NCBI RefSeq assembly: GCF_910594005.1
Contig: NC_057824.1
Span: 27,307,314 to 27,371,313, forward strand
Direction of reading: 5' to 3'
From: Cervus elaphus
Taxonomy: Eukaryota > Chordata > Mammalia > Artiodactyla > Cervidae
Length of the DNA stretch: 64,000 nt
Part shown: positions 1 to 12,642 of the stretch, piece by piece
Layout of the letters: each line of letters begins with the position of its first letter
How positions within the stretch are numbered: position 1 is the stretch's first letter
The notes under the pieces: generated by a model
Database searches by the model: none
Told to the model about the DNA's origin: nothing
What the model saw: only the letters and a program-made list of their open reading frames with translations
Position numbers and translations under genes: made by a program

Positions 1-1742
1 TTTATTTCAACTAACTTTTTCATCATAGATTAATATTAATACAGGTACATAAATGTCTAAGATCAAATTGTATGTCTAGAAAAAACTAAAAAAATTCCAG
101 GCAGCTTTTTTTTTTTCATATTTTTGAAGAACAAGTTCTTTTCTTTCAAACTCTGAATCAATCTCTTTGTCACTAAAAATAATGCATAGTGATTTTTAAA
201 AGGGAAAAATTTAAGTCCTTATTTTTCTGATTCTTCCAGAAAGTCTTTTTACCATGAAATAATAATGCATAAAAACCATTCCATGTGTTTTGTGCCTCTT
301 TTTAAAATTTATTTTAATTTAGTGCCTAGTATACCAAAAACACCTCTCACATTCTTCTAATGGTACATATATCTGTGTGGTGGCGGTTTAGTCACTAAGT
401 TGTGTCCGACTCTTGTGACCCCATGGAGTGTAGTCTGCCAGGCTTCTCTGTCCATGGCATTTCCTAGGCAAGAATACTGGAGTGGGTTCCCATTTCCTCT
501 CCAGGGAATCTTCCAACCCAGGGATTAAACCCAGGTCTCCTGCACTGCAGGCAGATTCTTTACCACTGAGCTACCAGGGAAGCCCCCGTATATGTCCCTA
601 GAAAAACAAAATATAGCCAGATAGGCTTCACACTAAATTTCTGTAAATCATCCCCTGGCCAGTAAAAGTCAAAGTATTGTTTTACATACTCATCTCGTAA
701 CCAAAACAAAATAAAGCATAATTTGCGTTTGTTAGAAAATTTAAATTTTGTTAATGGTTTTAGAAAAGGGGCATGTAGGTGATTTTTTACAAAAGATGAT
801 ATACAAAAGACTTATATGTCCCAGTTTATCTAGGACAGTCACAGTGTCTGCCTATTGTCCTGGAGCAATTATTAATAACGTCATTTCATTTTCACAAGAG
901 TTCCAGTTTGGACAGTAGATTATTTGGTCTTCTAAATATTACTTCCGTTCAGTATTAAATGTGTTAGATAAGATGCCATGTAGTGAAACTGCTTCTGCAT
1001 CATGCTGCATTATCCCTTTTAGTTATAGGATCAGCTTGTGAAGGAGACATGCATATATATAGCTCTGGATATATAGATACCTACATAGTATATACATAAA
1101 ACTGTTCTGTGTTTTAGACAGTTTTTTAGGATCTTAAAAAGTATTCAGATTTAGTTAGTTGTTAACAAATATTTTCTCATCCTTGAATCACACTTAAAGA
1201 AAATAATAAACATCTTTTATAGCAGCAAACTACAGTCTGCTGATACTAATTTGATACCGTGTAGTTTCCCTAGTTTATGTCTTTTTCATCATCCAGCTGG
1301 CTGTCACATCTCTGTCCATACAGGACTTGGCAGAAATTAAATGTATCTCCATTACTTGCTTTGATTCTGCATAAAAGTGAATAATTGAGTATCTGATGTT
1401 TATCAGGACCTTTGTCTCCTAATAATGTAAATGCAGGTAATTATGAATTGACTGTATCTGATCATAAAGATTGTAGTGATGACACTCTGCTTTACATTTG
1501 AAAAATTAAACATTCTAATTAGAATGTTCTGAGTCTTATGAACTTAAATTTTCTGTCCACTTCCTTGGGAGATAATGTCTTTTGTTTTTATTTTTTAAAA
1601 CCATTGTGGTAAAGCTTACATAACAAAATTTACCATTTTAACCATTTTTAGGTATACAAGGAATAATGTTTGTTGCAAGTATCATTTGTATTAATAATAG
1701 CTATATTAAATATCTTTTAGCAGTATTTTATTCTTGTTTTAG
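1..1742 (+). other. ERCC4 intron 4 (3' end)
   Basis: AT-rich intronic DNA without any coding signal. It contains one Bov-tA SINE (about 380-586) and, at about 1590-1665, a short stretch resembling an old L1 3' region (acataacaaaatttacc type). Nothing else was recognised. Confidence 0.85.
380..586 (-). mobile_element. Bov-tA SINE
   Basis: Minus-strand copy. Read on the plus strand it runs from the gtcactaagttgtgtccgac tail through agaatactggagtgggtt to the tRNA-derived head ending accactgagctaccagggaa. It is full length at about 207 bp and moderately diverged. It lies in intron 4, antisense to ERCC4. Confidence 0.93.
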
Positions 1743-1923
1743 ACAATTCGCCATTACTTAGATCCTTTGTGGCACCAGCTTGGAGCCAAGACTAAATCCT
1801 TGGTTCAGGATTTGAAGATATTACGAACCCTGCTGCAGTATCTCTCTCAGTATGATTGTATCACATTTCTTAATCTTCTGGAATCTCTCAGAGCAACAGA
1901 GAAGGCATTCGGTCAGAATTCAG
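1743..1923 (+). CDS. ERCC4: ERCC4 exon 5 (XPF residues ~265-325, helicase-like domain)
   Basis: The acceptor is a pyrimidine-rich tract ending ttgttttag at 1742 and the donor is CAG|gtggga at 1924. The 181 nt encode a segment starting TIRHYLDPLWHQLGAK and ending ATEKAFGQNS, with the last base starting a split Gly codon. This is the degenerate SF2 helicase-like part of XPF, which lacks ATPase motifs and serves for protein and DNA contacts, including SLX4 and XPA docking in the family. Compared with human (memory), one visible change is CVTF to CITF. The reading frame continues into the intron as an open 60-aa track starting at 1852, which is only read-through. Confidence 0.97.
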
Positions 1924-2910
1924 GTGGGAGATAAAAATACTAACGTTATTCTAGGAACTGATTTGAGTGAAGTACTAGATTTTATTGGGGAGTCAGGTGT
2001 GCGGAGTGCTATATTCAACTACATGATGTACTGAGATGTCAAATTATGTTTTATGTTCATAGCACAGGGATGTAGGTTTTATTGATAGCTAATGTTTCCA
2101 CCTACTTAACTTCTGTTCTGTATATTAATAAATATTCATATCCATCCAGGCAGTTTTATTTCTAGAAAAGACCATATATCATAGGCAGTCCCCAGCTTAG
2201 AAATAGGTTGTCTTCTGAAAGTTTAGTTGTTATGAACTTAAAATTCATTTCCCCAAAGAAACGGCAAGGGAATATGGAGTTTCATTAGCCAGAGAATGAG
2301 AAGAGATTTGTAGGGAAGCATACATATGCTGCTGTCCACCAACTGGATTTTCTACCAGTCACATTCTTGCCTCATTACTGTGACCTTTCTCACTGTGTGG
2401 CAAGACCAGTGATTTTTAAAGTGTGGCCCAGGGGCCCCTGGAGCCAAGATTTAATAAAGTTAATATTTCTTATTGCTTCACCAGGGACTTTCTTGAGTCA
2501 TAAACTACAAATGCACAGAGTTGAAGAATACATTGATTGCTAGTGAACTTTGGGTCCACTGCCTTCATCTGTGCTTGGGCACCAGCAGCATAACCCACCG
2601 ATGCTTTTGCAGCATCGTTAGAAATGTCAACACAGTGGGGGAAATTCCGTAATAGTATTAGTATGAGAGTAGTTTTGAGGTCACAGACCATCCCCCTGAA
2701 AACATCTTGGGGACCCCCAGGGATCTGTAGGCCGCACTTTGAAAACCACCAGTCTAGCCAAACAGTGACAGAGACCATAACAAGGGAGGTGTGATTGGGA
2801 GATGAACAGGCTGGTGACTGGTTGATATACAGGTCATGTGACCTTCAGAGATTCTCTGAAGTTAACCATAAATTAAAGGCTTTTTTTTCCCCCTTAACAT
2901 TTTATGTTAG
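1924..2910 (+). other. ERCC4 intron 5
   Basis: A 987-bp GT-AG intron, AT-rich. Its only recognised content is a hAT DNA transposon relic at about 2407-2751. The remainder is unassigned. Confidence 0.85.
2407..2751 (-). mobile_element. hAT-Charlie DNA transposon relic (MER58/ZBED-transposase-like)
   Basis: Imperfect terminal inverted repeats CAGTGATTTTTAAAGTGTGG (2407) and CACTTTGAAAACCACCA (ending 2751) bound about 345 bp. On the minus strand a 102-codon open stretch resembles a hAT transposase fragment, with words such as DAAKASVGYAAGA and SNQCILQLCAF recalling the ZBED5/SCAND3 type. The possible 8-bp target duplication is poor (ggcaagac/gtctagcc). It is dead and old. Confidence 0.7.
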
Positions 2911-3039
2911 GTTGGCTCTTTCTTGACTCCAGCACCTCAATGTTTGTAAATGCTCGAGCAAGGGTTTATCATGTTCCAGATGCAAAAATGAGTAAAAAAA
3001 TCAAACTGCCTGAAAAACTGGAGATTAAAGAAGAACAAG
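2911..3039 (+). CDS. ERCC4: ERCC4 exon 6 (XPF residues ~325-368)
   Basis: The acceptor is tttatgttag at 2910 and the donor is CAAG|gtatct at 3040. The 129 nt complete the split Gly codon and encode GWLFLDSSTSMFVNARARVY, followed by HVPDAKMSKK and an acidic/basic end KLEIKEEQ. This is still the helicase-like region. The sequence differs from human as remembered at a few positions (FVNAR for FINAR, YHVPD for YHLPD, IKLPEKLEIKEEQ for EKISEKMEIKEGE), consistent with ordinary mammalian divergence. Phase is kept at both ends, so the exon joins exon 5 and exon 7 without a shift. Confidence 0.96.
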
Positions 3040-3370
3040 GTATCTTGTATGATTAAGTCTTCAAACATGTCTAGTTTTTACATATTTGGTGTAGAAATGC
3101 TTATCAAGTTACAGTATAACTTTAAATCTCATTCGACTGTGTGAAAAATATGTGACTGCATTTAATTACTTGTTAACATGTAACATATGTGATCTGTGTT
3201 AAAAAATATTTGGAATGGATTCATTGCCAGGGGATTCCAAATAACAAACACGAAGTATCAATCAAAAGTATTCTTACTACTACATAAGAATGGTTGTTGT
3301 TTTTTTTTTAACTTCAGAATAATTACTATTTGGGCACTTAAGGTCTTAGTGGACTATTTTAACATCCCGT

Positions 3371-4400
3371 CTCAGTTCAGTTCACCTAGTCGTGTCCGAC
3401 TCTTTGCGACCCCATTTACTGCAGCACGCCTAGCCACCCTGTCCATCACCAACTCCTGGAGTTTACTCAGACTCATGTCCATTGAGTCAGTGATGCCATC
3501 CAACCATCTCATCCTCTGCCATCCCTTCCTACCACCTTCAATCTTTCCCAGCATCAAGGTCTTTTCAGATGAGTCAGTTCTTCACATCAGGTGGCCAGAG
3601 TATTGGAGCTTCAGCTTCAGCATCAGTCCTTCCAATGAATATTCAGGACTGATTTCCTTTAGGATGGATTGGTTGGATCTGCTTGCAGTCCAAGGGACTC
3701 TCAAGAGCCTTCTCCAGCACCACAGTTCAAAAGCATCAATTCTTTGGCACTCAGCTTTCTTTATAGTCCAACTCTCACATCCATACATGACCACTGGAAA
3801 AACCACAGCTTTGACTAGACGGACCTTCGTTGGCAAAGTCATATCTCTGCTTTTTAATATGCTATCTAGGTTGGTCATAACTTTTCTTCCAAGAAGCAAG
3901 CGTCTTTTAATTTCATGGCTGCAATCACCATCTGCAGTGATTTTGAAACCCAAGAAAATATAGTCTGTTACTGTTTCCACTGTTTCTCCATCTATTTGCC
4001 ATGAAGTGATGGGACCAGATGCCATGATCTTAGTTTTCTGAATGTTGAGCTTTAAGCCAACTTTTTCACTCTCCTCTTTCACTTTCATCAAGTTCCTCTT
4101 GATGAAGTTCCTCTTCACTTTCTGCCATAGGGTGGTGTCATGTGCATATCTGAGGTTATTGATCCTGGCAATCTTGATTCCAGCTTGTGCTTCTTCCAGC
4201 CCAGCGTTTCTCATGATGTGCTCTGCATATAAGTTAAATAAACAGGGTGACAATATACAGCCTTGATGTACTCCTTTCCCTGTTTGGAACCAGTCCATTG
4301 TTCCATGTCTGGTTCTAACTGTTGCTTCCTGACCTGCATACAGATTTCTCAAGAGGCAGGTCAGGTGGTCTGATATTCCCATCTCTTTAAGATTTTCTTT
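3371..4400 (-). mobile_element. BovB (RTE) LINE, 5'-truncated
   Basis: The minus-strand element has the typical BovB 3' end (tcagttcagttca on the plus strand at 3371) and extends to the middle of the reverse transcriptase domain. A 266-codon open frame (3582-4382, minus) encodes the RT C-terminal half: QTGKGVHQGCILSPCLFNLY, then NNLRYAHDTTL, then the C-terminal region ELWCWRRLLRVPW. The catalytic YADD box reads YAHD, so the RT is inactive. At about 4088-4115 a short internal repeat (aagttcctcttgatg) adds residues next to that box. Confidence 0.95.
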
Positions 4401-4517
4401 TTAGCTTTTAGGAAACAGAGGTACTAGAATGAGGCAAATAATGGATTTTATTTCACACTCATCTATAACTATTATAGTAAATATATAGTGAATATTGTTG
4501 GCTTTTTAAGACATAAA

Positions 4518-4818
4518 AGTGAAAGTGAAAGTCGCTCAGTCATGTCCAACTCTTCGCCACCCCATGGACTATACAGTCCATGGAATTCTCCAGGCCAGAA
4601 TGCTGGAGTGGGTAGCCTTTCCCTTCTCCAGGGGAGCTTCTTCTTCCCAACCCAGGTCTCCCGCATTGCGGGCAGATTCTTTACCAGTTGAGCCACCAGG
4701 GAAGCCCGAGAATACAGGAGTGGGTAGCCTATCCCTTCTCCAGCAGATCTTCCCGACCCAGTAATAGAACCATGGTCTCCTGCATTGCAGGTGGACTCTT
4801 ACCAGCTGAGCTGCCATG
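4518..4818 (-). mobile_element. Bov-A2 SINE (dimeric)
   Basis: On the plus strand it begins with gtgaaagtgaaagtcgctca, followed by two Bov-A units, each with the tggagtgggtagcctttccc core and separated at about 4705-4712. This is the standard dimeric Bov-A2 in minus orientation. It lies antisense in ERCC4 intron 6. Confidence 0.93.
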
Positions 4819-5156
4819 CTTATGTCCTACCTAGTGCAAAGATCTATTTCAAAACTTAATTAAATACCTTAGTAATACATTTGAGTACTTACAGAAATAA
4901 AGGTTTTATTGTTGTCTGCTTATATCTCGTGTTCAGCATTAGGAAAATCATGGAGATTTTAGAAATAATAAAAACTGTTATTCTGTACTGATTCCTTTAT
5001 TTTGTGTAGCAGTTTATATATAACATCGTAGTTGACAACTGACATGTAATCACCTCTTATTAGTGACCATGCATATGACTTTCTGTCAAGGCGTTATGGA
5101 GCCTATGTTAATCTGGGTTTGAAGTGTCTTCATTTAGACCATAAGGAGACCTTCTC

Positions 5157-5206
5157 AAGAATCTGGATTCTCAAAAAAAAAAAAAAAAAAAAGAATCTGG
5201 ATTCTC
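5157..5206 (+). repeat. Poly(A) tract flanked by a 16-bp direct repeat (tail-only retrotransposition scar)
   Basis: AAGAATCTGGATTCTC occurs at 5157-5172 and again, exactly, at 5191-5206. Only A residues (5173-5190) lie between. This is the structure expected of a target-site duplication around an insertion truncated to its poly(A) tail. Confidence 0.75.
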
Positions 5207-5509
5207 TCATAAGTCTACTTTCCTGGGCTGCATAGTGGGTGCTTGTTTTTCGTTTTTTGTTTTTTACTACCTGCACTATAAGCACTTTGATGGGTGCTTG
5301 TTGATTGTTTTGATGTACCGTTTATATGTGCACATGTTCAACCGGACCTCCTAAGTTGACAGTCCTGCCCCTCCTCCCCCCGTTATGAAGGAAGCTCAAA
5401 GGAATGGGCTTATAGAACGATGCCTGTGTTATTTGTTTTCAAAGCCTTTGGAATACTTTATGGATAAACATTATCACATAGAATGAGATTATCGTTTATT
5501 TCTATACAG

Positions 5510-5620
5510 AAACAAAAAAGGAACTGGTGCTAGAAAGCAACCCAAAGTGGGCAGCACTCACAGAAGTTTTGAAGGAAATTGAGGCAGAGAATAAGGAGAG
5601 TGAAGTCCTTGGTGGTCCAG
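5510..5620 (+). CDS. ERCC4: ERCC4 exon 7 (XPF residues ~368-405)
   Basis: The acceptor is ttctatacag at 5509 and the donor is CCAG|gtagga at 5621. The 111 nt encode ETKKELVLESNPKWAALTEV, then LKEIEAENKESEVLGGP with a split Gly codon. It is a charged helical stretch of the helicase-like domain. It is nearly identical to human as remembered (WAAL for WEAL, SEVLGG for SEALGG). The exon is too short and its frame too open at both ends to appear as a free-standing reading frame. It was found by following the XPF protein sequence between exons 6 and 8. Confidence 0.95.
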
Positions 5621-7672
5621 GTAGGAAAAAAGGAGATGATGACATTGGCCTTCAAAATCTGGCAAATGAGTCCTTTTGATTAGCTCTTTAAAAATAACTT
5701 AACACTATTATTTTGTCTATAGAATAAGAAAAATAAGTGCCACATCACCAAAATCTTAGTGACAACTTCCTTTCTGTTCATTGGATGGTTTTCTCCAAGT
5801 TCAGTCATTGTATATTCATGAAAGCAGGTTGTTTTACTGGTTGAGTTCTTGGGAAAACCTCTATTTAAAGATATAGCTAATCAACTATTATATATAGAAT
5901 GGATAAACAACAAGGTCCTACTATATAGCATAGGGAACTCAAATCAATATCCTGTGATAAACTGTAATGGAAAAGAATATTAAGAAGAATGTATATATGT
6001 ATATACCTGAGTCACTTTGCTGTACCGCAGAAATTAACACAACATCATAAATCAACTAGACTTCAATTAAAAAAAATAAAAGGTGCAGCTAATCTCCACA
6101 TATATGTTCACTAGGCTTTAAAGCTTAAAGTCTGAAATCCCCAAGGAGAAAGCTAATGGGCTTATGTTTTAAGTTGTCAGCAAGTCTTTTCAAAGAAGCC
6201 TTAATTGGCCTGTGGAGTAACATTGGCCTAGCCCTAAAGAAATTCCAAGTTTTAGGGCTACTCTCTTTAAACATTAGCACCATAACTCATTAGCTCAGAA
6301 CCTGAGCTAAGTTTTTAAAATAAAACCAGATAAAAAATAAAACTAAATTTTAAAGAATATCTGTTGAGACTTTGACTCCTATAAAGCAATAAAGGCAAGC
6401 ACAGAGTCCTTATATGAGTATTATTCTATGATATTATCACAGAACATATGGTGCTGTGATTTATGACCCTAAGTCATACATACCCACTTAGACAAAGTGA
6501 AAAGTATAAAGAAAAAAGAAAAGGGGGAAAAATTATGTCTCGCAGCCACTGTTAACCCTGACATATTTCCTTCCTGGTTTTCTTCTGTGTATTTTCTGTT
6601 TCACATTGTTAAAGTTATAGTATAGATATAACACTATAAAGTTCTAGTGTAGATTAATTCTGGATGTAGAATTAATGAGACAAATGACACTGACATTTTC
6701 AAAGTTCTCAAAACATATTACCACATTCATATGTAGGTTTTTATCAGTTGTCATTTCTTTTGGAAGTATAAGACCGTGTCTCTCTTTCACCTAGCTAGCA
6801 TTGACTGAAGATGCTGTATATATTTGTGTGTGTCTGCATGTATCACATATGTATAACAGTTTTATTAATTTGATGGGAGAAAAATGCTTATCTAGTTTGA
6901 AATTTTGATGTTTAGGGAACTCAGTATTTTCTCAGATGCATTTCTTTCTTTGTGAATTGTGTTAGTTTCCTTTGCTGGTTTAAGGTGTGTTCTTAGTTTG
7001 TATCAGCTTTTTATACATTGAAGATACTAACATTTATCATAGTTGTATAAAGTTGTATTTTGTCTTTAGCTCTTTTTTTAAGATTAGAAATGGGTTTATT
7101 TAGAGAGATACACATTCTGTAGACAGAACACGGTCCATCTCAAAAGGCTTGAGAGCAGTCTTTCTTTACCTTTATAATGCACAGTTAATTCTCCAGTGTA
7201 TTGAGTCAGTCTTAGTTTACAGATATCAATCTTCTCTGAGATTTCTTCATTGCTTTTAAGCCTGGAAAAGCATCCTCATATGGAGAGATGGAGAAGAGTC
7301 ATCTTTTTTTTATGATTTATTATTTAACATTTGACTTTGTAATCCATTTGGAATTTATTTTAGTATTTCCAGATCCTCTGGAAAATTATTAATTAAAAAG
7401 AGCTCCCTTAAAGCCTCTGTTATACCACAGCTATATTTTCATAAGTCTCTAAATATTTCTGGCTTCAACTTTACCCAAAAGATTTAAGTGATCCTGGCAG
7501 AGAGGTGAATGTCTTTGATGAGCATCTGAGACCCTTGTTAAACAAAGTGTAAAGTATCTTTAGCGCCAAGGAGGTGAGACGGGTCTTCTTTGTGGGGGGC
7601 AGGAGGCGGGGGCACACAGGGAGGAGGGCAGGAAGTGAGCTCATAGCTCCATAACGCTGTTTTCAATTTTAG
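5621..7672 (+). other. ERCC4 intron 7
   Basis: A 2,052-bp AT-rich GT-AG intron. It contains an L1 3'-end fragment (5892-6083). Words typical of old antisense L1 occur at about 6940-7080 and 7310-7380 (aatccatttggaatttattt), too degraded to bound. No coding signal was found. Confidence 0.8.
5892..6083 (+). mobile_element. L1 LINE 3'-end fragment
   Basis: It begins atagaatggataaacaacaa and runs through gtatataCCTGAGTCACTTTGC and cagaaattaacacaacatca to an A-rich tail at about 6068-6083. This is the common artiodactyl L1 3' UTR, sense to ERCC4. Confidence 0.8.
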
Positions 7673-8270
7673 GACAAGTTCTCATTTGCGCAAGTGACGA
7701 CAGGACATGTTCCCAGCTGCGAGAGTACCTCACTGTCGGAGCAGAGGTCTTCTTGTTGAGGCTGTACAGAAAAACCTTTGAGAAGGACAGCAAAGCCGAA
7801 GATGTATGGATGAGATTAAGGAAGGAAGATGACTCGAAGAGAATCATGAAATCCAACAAGAGGCCCAAAGACCTCCGAGACAAAGACAGGCCCCCTGCCA
7901 AAGAGAAGGCCCTCAGAAAGAAGAAACCAAGGTTGACTTTAACTCAGATGGTGGGAAGAACTGAAGAACTAGAGGGGGAGGCAGGTGTTGAGGAGGGCAG
8001 CCCAGGAGAGCTGACCAGCAGCCCGGAGAGCTGCACAGGAGACAGTAAGCACGAGGAGTCTGATGTGAACGTGTCCTCCGATGCCGCCTACGGGATTCTG
8101 AAAGACCCCCTCACCATCATCCACCCGCTCCTGGGCTGCAGTGATCCCTACGCTCTGACACGCGTGCTCCACGAGGTGGAGCCGAGATACGTGGTCTTGT
8201 ATGATGCAGAGCTGACCTTCGTGCGTCAGCTTGAAATTTACAGGGCGTCTCGGCCCGGGAAGCCTCTCAG
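7673..8270 (+). CDS. ERCC4: ERCC4 exon 8 (XPF residues ~405-604, end of helicase-like domain and linker)
   Basis: The acceptor is ttcaatttt-ag at 7672. The exon ends CCTCTCAG at 8270, followed by gcaagt, a GC donor. The 598 nt encode GQVLICASDDRTCSQLREYL through to LEIYRASRPGKPLR. The first part completes the helicase-like domain. The middle is a low-complexity charged linker (KRPKDLRDKDRPPAKEKA, then LRKKKPRLTLTQMVG) that includes a basic cluster of the kind used as a nuclear localisation signal, and it differs most from human. The last part, SSDAAYGILKDPLTIIHPLL onward, is strongly conserved. Arg at the position of the human R415Q polymorphism is the common allele here. The frame stays open 34 codons into intron 8, to a TAA at 8371. 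Confidence 0.97.
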
Positions 8271-10150
<1,880 letters not shown>

Positions 10151-11310
10151 TAAATACACAGAAGATCAGTATGAAGGAATCAAAGGCCTTTGAAGATCCA
10201 GAGGCTTCTCTGGATCTAGGTGGGGGAATATCTCCTAGCCCTTAGGTGCTAGGGACAGTCACGTCAAGATACACCTATGGTCTGATAACCCCCCAGGGTT
10301 TACATGGATCAGCACCCATTTCTTTTTTCCCTGCCTCTGCACCATATCCCCATTTGCTTTTCAGGGGTTTGATGGACTATTAGATATGTGAAGAAAACTG
10401 CTTTTCTGTTTGTAAAGAAATAAAACCTAAAGCACCAGCAGTAGGTAGAACTCTCCCCCTCCCCCATGTCCAAGATTTCTCCCTTCGCTTGGAATCATGA
10501 TTTTTTTTTTTTCCCTTGTGAAATCTCCATTGTCTTGGGTGGGTGACTGCTTTAGTCTTTACCCAAAAATACTTTTATGACCTGGTCAGTTCATATCAAT
10601 AGAATCACTCTGAGAAAAACATTTTTATAAAAGTGCAACATTTGTCTGAGCAGATGTGTGTTTTTTGAGAATGAGTATCCTTTAATGTTCCAGATAGAAA
10701 AAGTTTTTGGTTTAACAGAAGGAAAATGTTCCTAAGTGAGATATTGATAGGCAAATTGCATGGCTACCTCTTACCTGTAGGCATCTGAGAAAGCTGATAA
10801 CATCTCCCAAGGAATGTTGTCAAGGAGATGGTAGCTTGGTGAGAGAAGATGAATCAGGTGGTCTCTCAGGGGCCCCAGGAGCCAGGGCAGGGGCTGGACA
10901 GGGAATCCTTGAGCTGAGATAGAGAAGAGGCTAGATGAGAGGATACCATGGCCTAGCCTGGCTGGGACCGAGCCAGACCAGTCCTAAAAGCCTCAGACAC
11001 TGGCAACGTAGCAGTGACAACAAGAGGGCATAAGTCACTTTTAGTGGCAGTTAGCCAGCCAGGACCTCGACACAATTTCAAAATGGACAGTCATTCTCCA
11101 GCACTGGCTGTGGGCTTTCAGTATATGCCTAAAATATGTAGATACCCCAGTGCATCCAGGAATGGTTTCCAGACACAGGAGCACTTCCTGAATCAGTGTC
11201 ATTGAGCCCCTGTAAAGACACTCAGCACAGTATGTGGGCAGCACCCTGTGCTGTCCTTCCCTCCCCTTCCTCTCCTCTGTGATTGTGGCATGTCTTAGGC
11301 AAGGATTCTT

Positions 11311-12412
11311 TTTTTTTTTTTTTTCCATTTATTTTTATTAGTTGGAGGCTAATTACTTTACAATATTGTAGTGGTTTTTGTCATACATTGACATGAATCA
11401 GCCATGGATTTACATGTATTCCCCATCCCTATCCCCCCTCCCACCTCCCTCTCTACCCGATCCCTCTGGGTCTTCCCAGTGCACCTGGCCCGAGCACTTG
11501 TCTCACACATCCAACCTGGGCTGGTGATCTGTTTCACCCTAGATAATATACATGTTTCGATGCTGTTCTCTCGAAACATCCCACCCTCGCCTTCTCCCAC
11601 AGAGTCCAAAAGTCTGTTCTGTACATCTGTGTCTCTTTTTCTGTTTTGCATATAGGGTTATCATTACCATCTTTTTAAATTCCATATATATGCGTTAGTA
11701 TACTGTATTGGTCTTTATCTTTCTGGCTTACTTCACTCTGTATAATGGGCTCCAGTTTCATCCATCTCATTAGAACTGATTCAAATGAATTCTTTTTAAT
11801 GGCTGAGTAATATTCCATGGTGTATATGTACCGCAGCTTCCTTATCCATTCGTCTGCTGATGGGCATCTAGGTCGCTTCCATGTCCTGGCTATTATAAAC
11901 AGTGCTGCAATGAACATTGGGGTGCACGTGTCTCTTTCAGATCTGGTTTCCTCGGTGTGTATGCCCAGGAGTGGGATTGCTGGGTCATATGGCAGTTCTA
12001 TTTCCAGTTTTTTAAGAAATCTCCACACTGTTCTCCATAGCGGCTGTACTAGTTTGCATTCCCACCAACAGTGTAAGAGGGTTCCCTTTTCTCCACACCC
12101 TCTCCAGCATTTATTGCTTGTAGGCTTTTGGATAGCAGCCATCCTGACTGGCATGTAATGGTACGTCATTGAGGTTTTGATTTGCATTTCTCTGATAATG
12201 AGTGATTGAGCATCTTTTCATGTGTTTGTTAGCCATCTGTATGTCTTTTTTGGAGAAATGTCTGTTTAGTTCTTTGGCCCATTTTTTGATTGGGTCATTT
12301 ATTTTTCTGGAATTGAGCTGCAGGAGCTGCTTGTATATTTTTGAGATTAATCCTTTGTCTGTTTCTTCGTTTGCTATTATTTTCTCCCATTCTGAGGGCT
12401 GTCTTTTCACCT
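11311..12412 (-). mobile_element. L1 LINE, 5'-truncated, with intact 16-bp TSD
   Basis: The poly(A) tail appears as a T-run at about 11309-11324. The 3' UTR follows, then the ORF2 C-terminal domain on the minus strand (170 codons, 11675-12187, with NKCWRGCGEKGTLLHCWWEC and LWRTVWRFLKKLEIELPYDP). An exact 16-bp duplication TTAGGCAAGGATTCTT flanks the element at 11295-11310 and 12413-12428. It is a relatively young ruminant L1 in antisense orientation within ERCC4 intron 9. Confidence 0.95.
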
Positions 12413-12484
12413 TTAGGCAAGGATTCTTACAGCTGTCGATCCACAGCTATGGGACAGTCCTTTCAGCCTGTGAAAATATATTTT

Positions 12485-12642
12485 CTTTTAGTTTTTATTG
12501 AAGTGTGGTTGATTTGTAGTTTGTGTTAATTTCCACCATACAGCAAAGCGATTCAGTTACACACATATAACTCTCAGTCCTTCCCTCCCCCAGCCCCTCT
12601 CCACCTTGGGAAGTCTTTTCTCTATGTCTTGAGTCTGTTTCA
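12485..12642 (-). mobile_element. L1 3'-end fragment
   Basis: The plus strand reads tttattgaagtgtggttgat, then accatacagcaaagcgattc, then cccagcccctctccaccttg. This is an antisense artiodactyl L1 3' region, interrupted at its right side by BovB. Confidence 0.75.

Larger units (their letters stand above)
3040..5509 (+). other. ERCC4 intron 6
   Basis: A 2,470-bp GT-AG intron. It holds a 1-kb antisense BovB LINE piece (3371-4400), an antisense Bov-A2 SINE (4518-4818) and a poly(A)-only insertion scar (5157-5206). About 4820-5150 and 5210-5509 show nothing recognisable. Confidence 0.85.

Noticed and set aside
3196..3963. 255-codon plus-strand frame
   Set aside because: It is mostly the antisense strand of the BovB at 3371-4400.
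11675..12187. 170-codon minus-strand protein with conserved look
   Set aside because: It is the C-terminus of L1 ORF2 in a 5'-truncated insertion, not a host gene.
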